This document shows positions 1 to 4,078 of a DNA stretch of 5,169 nucleotides, in pieces; position 1 is the stretch's first letter, and each line of letters opens with the position of its first letter. Location: the NCBI RefSeq assembly GCF_937976295.1, contig NZ_CALJRY010000211.1:1-5169 (forward strand), given 5' to 3'. The DNA is from an uncultured Rothia sp. Its GTDB lineage: Bacteria > Actinomycetota > Actinomycetes > Actinomycetales > Micrococcaceae. The notes under the pieces are model-generated. The model did no database searches and was not told the origin of the DNA. It saw nothing but the letters and a program-made list of their open reading frames with translations. The position numbers and the translations under genes were made by a program.

Positions 1-681
1 GAGGTTGTTTCGCTGATTGGCCCCAATGGTGCCGGTAAGTCGACTCTGCTGGGTGTGATTGCCGGTGATATTGCGCCCAGTGGCGGTGAGATTCTGTTGG
101 ACGGCACCCCTTTGGGTTCGATTCATGCCCGTCAGATGGCGCGTCAGCGTGCGATGCTGCTGCAGAAGTTGAATGTGGCGTTTTCGTATACGGTGCATGA
201 GGTGGTTCAGATGGGCCGTACCCCGTGGAAGGGTACGGAGCGCGCTGAAGAGGATGACGCCGTGGTTGCTTCGATGATGGAGCGTACGTCGGTGACTCAT
301 TTGTCGGATCGCGATATTACGACTCTGTCCGGTGGTGAGAGTGGTCGTGCGCATTTGGCGCGTGTGTTTGCTCAGCAGACTCCGCTGATTCTTTTGGATG
401 AGCCGACTGCGGCGTTGGATATTACGCATCAGGAGCAGACGTTGCGGGTGAGCCGTGAGTTGGCTGCTGAGGGTGCTGCGGTGTTGACGGTGCTTCATGA
501 CCTGGATGTGGCGGCTGCGTATTCTGACCGTATGGTGTTGTTGCGTGGTGGCGAGGTGGTTGCTTCGGGTGCCCCTGAGCAGGTGTGTTCGGCGGAGTTG
601 TTGTCTGAGGTGTATCAGCATCCGATTGAGGTATTGAGGCATCCGGTGACGAATCGTTTGTTGATTTTGCCGGAGCGTTGA
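1..681 (+). CDS. hmuV: Haem ABC transporter, ATP-binding protein (HmuV type), 5' partial
   Basis: This is the cytoplasmic ATPase that powers a haem importer together with a permease (HmuU) and a binding protein (HmuT), both presumably upstream of the window. The reading frame is open from base 1, and 226 residues are visible; HmuV proteins are usually about 255-270 aa, so roughly 30-40 N-terminal residues are missing. Counting from base 1, the sequence shows Walker A GPNGAGKST (7-15), the Q-loop Gln at 55, signature LSGGE (109-113), Walker B LILLDEP with D133/E134, D-loop ALD (138-140) and H-loop His166. The family-specific clues are QKLNVAFSYTVHEVVQMGR after the Q-loop, the LARVFAQ run after the signature, and the C-terminal HPVTNRLLILPE, which resembles the usual HmuV ending. 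Related FecE-type siderophore ATPases are the main alternative. Leucine is encoded mainly by TTG, especially in the last third, unlike the CTG-rich PTS gene downstream; this may reflect lower expression. It ends in TGA. Confidence 0.88.
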   Translation, partial: EVVSLIGPNGAGKSTLLGVIAGDIAPSGGEILLDGTPLGSIHARQMARQRAMLLQKLNVAFSYTVHEVVQMGRTPWKGTERAEEDDAVVASMMERTSVTHLSDRDITTLSGGESGRAHLARVFAQQTPLILLDEPTAALDITHQEQTLRVSRELAAEGAAVLTVLHDLDVAAAYSDRMVLLRGGEVVASGAPEQVCSAELLSEVYQHPIEVLRHPVTNRLLILPER

Positions 682-721
682 TTCTGTCGAAGCGCTGGTT
701 CTGCTGGCGTGCTGATTTTGT

Positions 722-740
722 GGGGTGTTGGCGACCCCTT
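722..740 (+). terminator. Weak hairpin, possible terminator of the haem ABC gene
   Basis: GGGGT (722-726) can pair with ACCCC (734-738) around a 7-base loop, 40 bases after the hmuV stop. Only two T residues follow, so this is a poor intrinsic terminator. It is the only candidate seen between hmuV and the next promoter-like sequence. Confidence 0.25.
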
Positions 741-756
741 CCGCAAACATTTTCTA

Positions 757-786
757 CTTCAAAATATGCCAGTATTCGCATATATT
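757..786 (+). promoter_or_regulatory. Candidate sigma-70-type promoter for the P-type ATPase
   Basis: TTCAAA (757-762) matches 4 of 6 bases of a -35 box. TATATT (781-786) matches 5 of 6 of a -10 box, with 18 bases between them, in the most AT-rich stretch of the gap. Transcription would start near 792-794, at the left edge of the hairpin-rich leader. This is inferred from the consensus only. Confidence 0.4.
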
Positions 787-787
787 A

Positions 788-839
788 AATCTCCGTTCTG
801 GAATAGCTGTAACTCTCAGCTCATTACAGGGCGGAGATT
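788..839 (+). promoter_or_regulatory. Nested inverted repeat in the ATPase leader
   Basis: AATCTCCG (788-795) is a perfect inverted repeat of CGGAGATT (832-839). Nested inside, CTGTAA (807-812) is a perfect inverted repeat of TTACAG (824-829). As RNA this gives an 8-bp outer stem, an asymmetric internal loop (11 and 2 bases) and a 6-bp inner stem with an 11-base loop. No T-run follows, so it does not look like a terminator. It sits 100-150 bases before the preferred ATG and belongs to the same leader as the hairpins at 859-904. No known riboswitch class was recognised. Confidence 0.45.
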
Positions 840-858
840 ATCTTTATCCCCTTCTTCA

Positions 859-904
859 CGGATACACTGAAAGGTAGTGTCCGCAATACTGAACTCTATT
901 CAGT
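859..904 (+). promoter_or_regulatory. Two further hairpins in the ATPase leader
   Basis: CGGA-TA-CACT (859-868) pairs with AGTGTCCG (876-883), giving 8 bp with a 2-base bulge and a 7-base loop. Just after it, ACTGAA (888-893) pairs with TTCAGT (899-904) around a 5-base loop. The alternative GTG start at 877 and its AAAGG lie inside the first hairpin, which argues against that start being used. The preferred ribosome-binding site at 923-932 lies outside both stems. Confidence 0.4.
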
Positions 905-922
905 TCAGCATTCCATCCATTC

Positions 923-932
923 GAGAAAGAGA
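923..932 (+). promoter_or_regulatory. Ribosome-binding site deciding the ATPase start
   Basis: GAGAAAGAGA is purine-rich and lies 7 bases before the ATG at 940. The competing GTG at 877 has AAAGG only two bases upstream, which is too close. The 21 residues that would be added show no family similarity that I can see. Confidence 0.5.
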
Positions 933-939
933 CCCCTGC

Positions 940-3501
940 ATGGATCCTCAGCAGAAAACGGCAGCGTCTGCCGTTGCCGGCTACATTCCCGAATATTCTG
1001 AAACACCGCATAGCGGATCTTTCGATATTGCCCAGCACGGTTTGAGCAGCGATGATGTTGCTCGCCTGACTGCTGAGGGTAAGGTCAATACCCAGAACAA
1101 TAAGTCTTCTCGCACGCTGTGGAGCATTATGCGTGCGCACCTGTTCACGGTCTTCAACTTTGTGTTGGGTGCCTGTGGCGCTGTGGTGATTATGTACCAG
1201 CGTTGGGCTGATCTGCTCTTCCTGGCGGCTGTTATCGCTAACGTGGTGATTGGTTTTGTGCAGGAGTACAAGGCGAAGCTTGAGCTGGACCGCATCTCCC
1301 TACTGGATCGTTCCCCCGCTACTGTGGTGCGTGACGGTAAGAGCGTTGAGGTTCCGATGGAGCAGCTGGTTGAGGGTGACGTTGTCATCCTCAAGCGCGG
1401 CGATCAGGTTCCTGCGGATGCTATTGTGCTCACCTCCGATTCTTTGGAGCTGGATGAGTCCCTGCTGACCGGTGAGAACGACCCGATTGCTAAGCGCCCC
1501 GGCGATATGGTGCTGTCGGCGTCGAGTGTGCTGGGCGGTACCGGCCGCGTCCTGCTGTCTCATGTGGGCGCGAATTCTCGTGCAAGCAAGATTTCTGATG
1601 AGGCGCGCCAGTTCTCGCGTATTCAGTCTGAGCTGCGTGATGCGCTGAACCGTGTAGTCCGCTGGATTACGGTGGGTCTTGCGGTCATTATTCCTGTGGT
1701 GTTGTGGGGTCAGATTCAGGCGGCTGGCGGCCTGGAGACCGTGCAGCAGAACAACCTGTGGGAGCAGGTTTCTATTGCTGTGGTGTCCTCGGTTGCTTCG
1801 ATGATTCCGCAGGGTCTGGCGCTGATGACTACCCTGGCGTTTGCTGCGGCAGCTGTGATGCTGGGTCGTAAGCACAACATCCTGGTGCAGGAACAGCCTG
1901 CGGTTGAGGTTCTGGCTCGTGTGGACGTGGTCTGCTTCGATAAGACCGGCACCCTGACTGAGGGCGGCGTGATTTTTGATTCGGTGCGCCCGCTGGACAC
2001 CGCTGCTGAGGCTGAGGGCCCGGATGCTGAGTCTGATGAGCACACTTCCTGGCGTGCTTCTCTACCTGCCGGTTGGAATGAGGCGCTGGCGTGGTTTGGT
2101 CACGATGAGAACGCGAACCCGACCGCTGCGGCTCTGACCGGTGGTTTCCCGGATGCTTCCTCGGCGTCGGTGACCGGTATTGTGCCGTTCTCCTCGGCTC
2201 TGCGTTTTAGCGCGATTGAGTTTAAGGATTCGGGTGCGTGGCTTCTGGGTGCTCCGGAGGCGCTTCTCGCCAAGGGTACCGCTGAGCGTGAGCGTGCCGC
2301 TGAGCTGGCGGCGCTGGGTCTGCGCACGATGGTTTTGGCGCATGCTTCTGCGGTGGTTCGCAATGAGAAGGGTGAGCCGGCCCAGAAGGTCCCGTCGGAT
2401 GCTACCCCGGTTCTGTTCGTGATTTTCCGTGAGAATGTGCGTGCGGATGCGCCTCAGATTGTGGAGTATTTCCACCGTCAGGGCGTGACTCTGAAGGTCT
2501 TCTCGGGTGATAACCCGTTCACTGTGGCTGCTGCCGCGAAGACTGCGGGCATGGATACTTCTGCGGGCGCAATTGACGCTTCGACTCTGCCTGAGGACGG
2601 TCCGGAGCTTGCTGAGGCTGCGGCTACTCACAATATTTTCGGTCGCGTGTCGCCCGAGCAGAAGAAGAACATGGTGATTGCGCTGAAGGAGCGCGGCCAT
2701 GTGGTGGCGATGACCGGTGACGGCATTAACGATGCTCTGGCGCTCAAGCATGCAAGCTTGGGTATTGCGATGGGTAACGCTGCTCCGGCGACGAAGGCTG
2801 TTTCTCGCCTGGTTCTGTTGGACGGTAAGTTCTCGTCTCTGCCGGCTGCGCTGGAGCAGGGCCGTCAGGTCATTACGAACATTGAGATGGTGGCGAACCT
2901 GTTCTTGACGAAGACTGGTTTCGCGATTCTGCTGGGTGTTCTGTTCAGCCTCTTTGGTTTGACCTTCCCGTTCTTGCCGCGTCAGTACTCAACTGCGGAC
3001 TTCCTGATTGTGGGTGCGTCGTCCTTCGCGTTAACCCTGTTGCCGAATTCGCGCCGTTACGTGCCGGGCTTCTTGCGCCGCGTGCTGAATTACACGGTTC
3101 CGAACTCGATTATTGTGGTTGCGATGCTGTTGTCGGTAACGTTCGCGGCTCGTGGCATGGGTGTTGAGGATATCCGTCAGATTCAGACGGCCTCGTTCAT
3201 TACTTTGGTGATGATGGGTCTGTGGAACCTGGCTGCGGTGGCTCGCCCGTTCAACCGTGCACGTATTCTGCTGTTTGGTGCGTTGCTGGCGGTGTTCTTC
3301 GCGGCGCTGTTCGTGCCGGTTCTGGTGGAGTACCACCAGTTCGTTACTGTGCTTCCGCACCTGCTGTGGACGGCTCTGGGTGCCGGTGCTCTGGGTGCCG
3401 CGCTGATTGAGGTGAATGCGCATCGTAACCGCCGCTGGCAGAAGCGTCATTACCCTGAGCTGGAGGTTGCTCCGCTGAATTTTTTCCCGGCTAAGAAGTA
3501 G
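940..3501 (+). CDS. ctpE: P-type cation-transporting ATPase, CtpE/Exp7-like (HAD superfamily)
   Basis: This integral membrane pump uses ATP, via a phospho-aspartate intermediate, to move cations. Mycobacterial CtpE is linked to Ca2+ uptake, but the ion here is not proven. From ATG 940 it is 853 aa; a GTG at 877 would add 21. A polar N-terminal tail of about 35 residues precedes M1 (about 68-86) and M2 (about 89-107). The actuator domain carries TGEN (177-180; TGES is commoner). M3 (about 242-259) and M4 (about 277-308, with IPQGL at 289-293) follow. The phosphorylation motif is DKTGT with D334. The nucleotide-binding domain includes LLGAPEALLAKG. SGDNP (522-526) and GDGIND (593-598) complete the HAD core. 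About six more membrane segments fill 647-835. QEQPAVEVLARVDVV before DKTGT and SGDNP favour the CtpE group over MgtA or the heavy-metal pumps, and there is no N-terminal CxxC metal-binding domain. Oddities are Gln replacing the usual Glu in M4 and ASSF (693-696) in M6. It appears to be transcribed alone, with its own leader and terminator. Confidence 0.88.
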   Translation: MDPQQKTAASAVAGYIPEYSETPHSGSFDIAQHGLSSDDVARLTAEGKVNTQNNKSSRTLWSIMRAHLFTVFNFVLGACGAVVIMYQRWADLLFLAAVIANVVIGFVQEYKAKLELDRISLLDRSPATVVRDGKSVEVPMEQLVEGDVVILKRGDQVPADAIVLTSDSLELDESLLTGENDPIAKRPGDMVLSASSVLGGTGRVLLSHVGANSRASKISDEARQFSRIQSELRDALNRVVRWITVGLAVIIPVVLWGQIQAAGGLETVQQNNLWEQVSIAVVSSVASMIPQGLALMTTLAFAAAAVMLGRKHNILVQEQPAVEVLARVDVVCFDKTGTLTEGGVIFDSVRPLDTAAEAEGPDAESDEHTSWRASLPAGWNEALAWFGHDENANPTAAALTGGFPDASSASVTGIVPFSSALRFSAIEFKDSGAWLLGAPEALLAKGTAERERAAELAALGLRTMVLAHASAVVRNEKGEPAQKVPSDATPVLFVIFRENVRADAPQIVEYFHRQGVTLKVFSGDNPFTVAAAAKTAGMDTSAGAIDASTLPEDGPELAEAAATHNIFGRVSPEQKKNMVIALKERGHVVAMTGDGINDALALKHASLGIAMGNAAPATKAVSRLVLLDGKFSSLPAALEQGRQVITNIEMVANLFLTKTGFAILLGVLFSLFGLTFPFLPRQYSTADFLIVGASSFALTLLPNSRRYVPGFLRRVLNYTVPNSIIVVAMLLSVTFAARGMGVEDIRQIQTASFITLVMMGLWNLAAVARPFNRARILLFGALLAVFFAALFVPVLVEYHQFVTVLPHLLWTALGAGALGAALIEVNAHRNRRWQKRHYPELEVAPLNFFPAKK

Positions 3502-3533
3502 TTAGTCGGAGGGTAGCTGCTTCGGTAGCGTGT

Positions 3534-3566
3534 GGGCCCCGTATCCTATGGATGCGGGGCCCTTTT
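3534..3566 (+). terminator. Strong intrinsic terminator after the P-type ATPase
   Basis: GGGCCCCGTATC (3534-3545) pairs with GATGCGGGGCCC (3551-3562). This is a 12-bp stem with one G-U pair and a 5-base loop, followed directly by TTTT (3563-3566). It lies 32 bases past the ATPase stop codon and separates that gene from the PTS unit. Confidence 0.9.
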
Positions 3567-3621
3567 GCGTCTTCGGAATGCGTCTTCGAAAGCGCCCCGT
3601 CCGGTGTGTGTCGGTGTGTGT
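3566..3621 (+). repeat. Short direct repeats in a GT-rich stretch
   Basis: TGCGTCTTCG occurs at 3566-3575 and again at 3579-3588. A separate 10-base unit, CGGTGTGTGT, is tandemly duplicated at 3602-3611 and 3612-3621. No coding sequence or known element is evident here. The repeats look like local slippage products rather than a functional array. Confidence 0.6.
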
Positions 3622-3658
3622 CTGGGCGTGTCGGGGCGTACTGAAGCCCTACTGTGAG

Positions 3659-3682
3659 GCTCTCGCATGCAGTGCCGAGAGC
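3659..3682 (+). repeat. 7-bp inverted repeat (hairpin) upstream of the PTS leader
   Basis: GCTCTCG (3659-3665) is a perfect inverted repeat of CGAGAGC (3676-3682) around a 10-base spacer. No T-run follows on the + strand, so it is not a convincing terminator. It could be a protein-binding site or chance. Confidence 0.4.
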
Positions 3683-3688
3683 GTGTTC

Positions 3689-3729
3689 AGCTATCACTTG
3701 AGTGAAACTTTTAACAGCTTCTGATAGCT
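3689..3729 (+). repeat. Inverted repeat pair with internal palindrome, possible operator
   Basis: AGCTATCA (3689-3696) is a perfect inverted repeat of TGATAGCT (3722-3729), 25 bases apart. Overlapping the left arm is a second palindrome, TCACT-TG-AGTGA (3694-3705). Both lie just upstream of the candidate PTS promoter at 3743-3772, where an activator or repressor could bind. No named regulator's consensus was matched with confidence. Confidence 0.4.
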
Positions 3730-3742
3730 CCCTGCTCCTACC

Positions 3743-3772
3743 TTGCTCTTAAACTGGGAAAACCCTTAGAGT
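3743..3772 (+). promoter_or_regulatory. Candidate promoter of the PTS gene leader
   Basis: TTGCTC (3743-3748; 3 of 6 to the -35 consensus) and TAGAGT (3767-3772; 4 of 6 to the -10 consensus) are 18 bases apart. Start of transcription would fall near 3779, just before the hairpin and RAT. The boxes are weak, and the position is supported mainly by the RNA elements that follow. Confidence 0.35.
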
Positions 3773-3788
3773 TACAGGGAACTATTTT

Positions 3789-3806
3789 GAGAAGGGAAAC
3801 CTTCTT
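3789..3806 (+). promoter_or_regulatory. GNRA-capped hairpin next to the RAT
   Basis: GAGAAGG (3789-3795) pairs with CCTTCTT (3800-3806), with one G-U pair, and is capped by the tetraloop GAAA (3796-3799). One base separates it from the lower stem of the RAT. It would be among the first structures to form in the transcript if the promoter call is right. Confidence 0.5.
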
Positions 3807-3808
3807 CA

Positions 3809-3838
3809 GGGTTGTTACTGGTTTGGCAGGCAAGACCT
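3809..3838 (+). promoter_or_regulatory. Ribonucleic antiterminator (RAT) for a BglG/LicT-family protein
   Basis: The 30 bases match the E. coli bgl RAT as I remember it at nearly every position. They start with GGGTTGTTACTG and end with GCAGGCAAGACCT. As RNA, A3808-G3810 pair with C3836-T3838, T3812-T3813 pair with A3832-A3833, and C3818-G3820 pair with C3827-G3829. The two asymmetric internal loops are the ones that RNA-binding CAT domains of BglG/LicT proteins recognise. In this family the bound protein holds the RAT folded and blocks the overlapping terminator when the sugar is present. The regulator gene is not in the window. The RAT lies 241 bases before the start of a beta-glucoside-type PTS gene, which fits the known arrangement. 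Confidence 0.88.
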
Positions 3839-3966
3839 GAGTTACTCAACACCGTATGGGACGGCGGCATGTACCTGCCGAGAATCCCCTCTATTTGCTG
3901 TACCGAAGCTCCATAGCGGGCACGAGTGTAGTGCTTTCGGTGATCGAGAGACTCGGGTCTTTTGTG
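3832..3966 (+). terminator. RAT-overlapping leader terminator with a long branched stem
   Basis: AAGACCTGAGTT (3832-3843) pairs with GACTCGGGTCTT (3950-3961), giving 12 bp of which 2 are G-U, and a T-rich tract continues to about 3970. After an A-A mismatch the helix continues with CTC (3845-3847) to GAG (3946-3948). It then continues with CACCG (3850-3854) to CGGTG (3938-3942), about 20 bp in all. The first seven bases of the 5' arm are the 3' end of the RAT, so the two structures exclude each other. The enclosed region can form small hairpins at 3858-3888, 3891-3916 and 3920-3934. A smaller local hairpin (3945-3948 with 3952-3955) is an alternative 3' element. Confidence 0.7.
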
Positions 3967-4067
3967 TTTTCTGGGGTGTTACCCGCTTCTGGGTTTGCCG
4001 GGTCTAGGTTTTCCTCAGCGATCGCAGCCTCCTGTAGCAACGTTTAGTAGACATTGACCGCATATCT
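3962..4067 (+). other. Untranslated leader between terminator and PTS start
   Basis: About 105 bases lie between the terminator and the Shine-Dalgarno sequence, with no convincing ORF. It contains T-rich runs, GGGT-GTT-ACCC style short pairings and one 8-base palindrome, GCGATCGC (4018-4025). No further regulatory element is supported. Confidence 0.4.
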
Positions 4068-4074
4068 AAGGAAG
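4068..4074 (+). promoter_or_regulatory. Ribosome-binding site for the PTS gene
   Basis: AAGGAAG lies 4 bases (6 from its AAGGA core) before the GTG at 4079. It fixes that GTG as the start, and the family-typical IIB N-terminus begins immediately after it. Confidence 0.75.
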
Positions 4075-4078
4075 TATC

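Noticed and set aside
422..781. 119-codon - strand frame running out of hmuV into the gap
   Set aside because: Its translation is a P/T/Q/H-rich low-complexity string antisense to hmuV. No family motif was seen, and it overlaps the candidate promoter.
1300..2043. Open frame of 247 codons on the - strand inside the ATPase gene
   Set aside because: It overlaps catalytic domains of the ATPase, and its translation is biased toward R, H, Q and L as expected of a codon shadow.
3681..3700. CRP/GlxR-like site near GTGTTCAGCTATCACTT
   Set aside because: The GTG and CAC half-site cores are nine bases apart instead of the eight of TGTGA-N6-TCACA, and the left half is poor.
3530..3724. Small + strand frame of 64 codons in the gap after the ATPase
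   Set aside because: It runs through the intrinsic terminator and the GT-rich repeats and has no ribosome-binding site or motif that I can recognise.
4018..4025. 8-base palindrome GCGATCGC
   Set aside because: It is a single copy with no repeat family visible in the window, and its GC-rich composition makes chance plausible.
3856..4047. Small + strand frame of 63 codons in the PTS leader
   Set aside because: Its ATG lies inside the terminator structure downstream of the RAT, no Shine-Dalgarno sequence precedes it, and the translation is unremarkable. It is more likely a by-product of the structured leader than a leader peptide.
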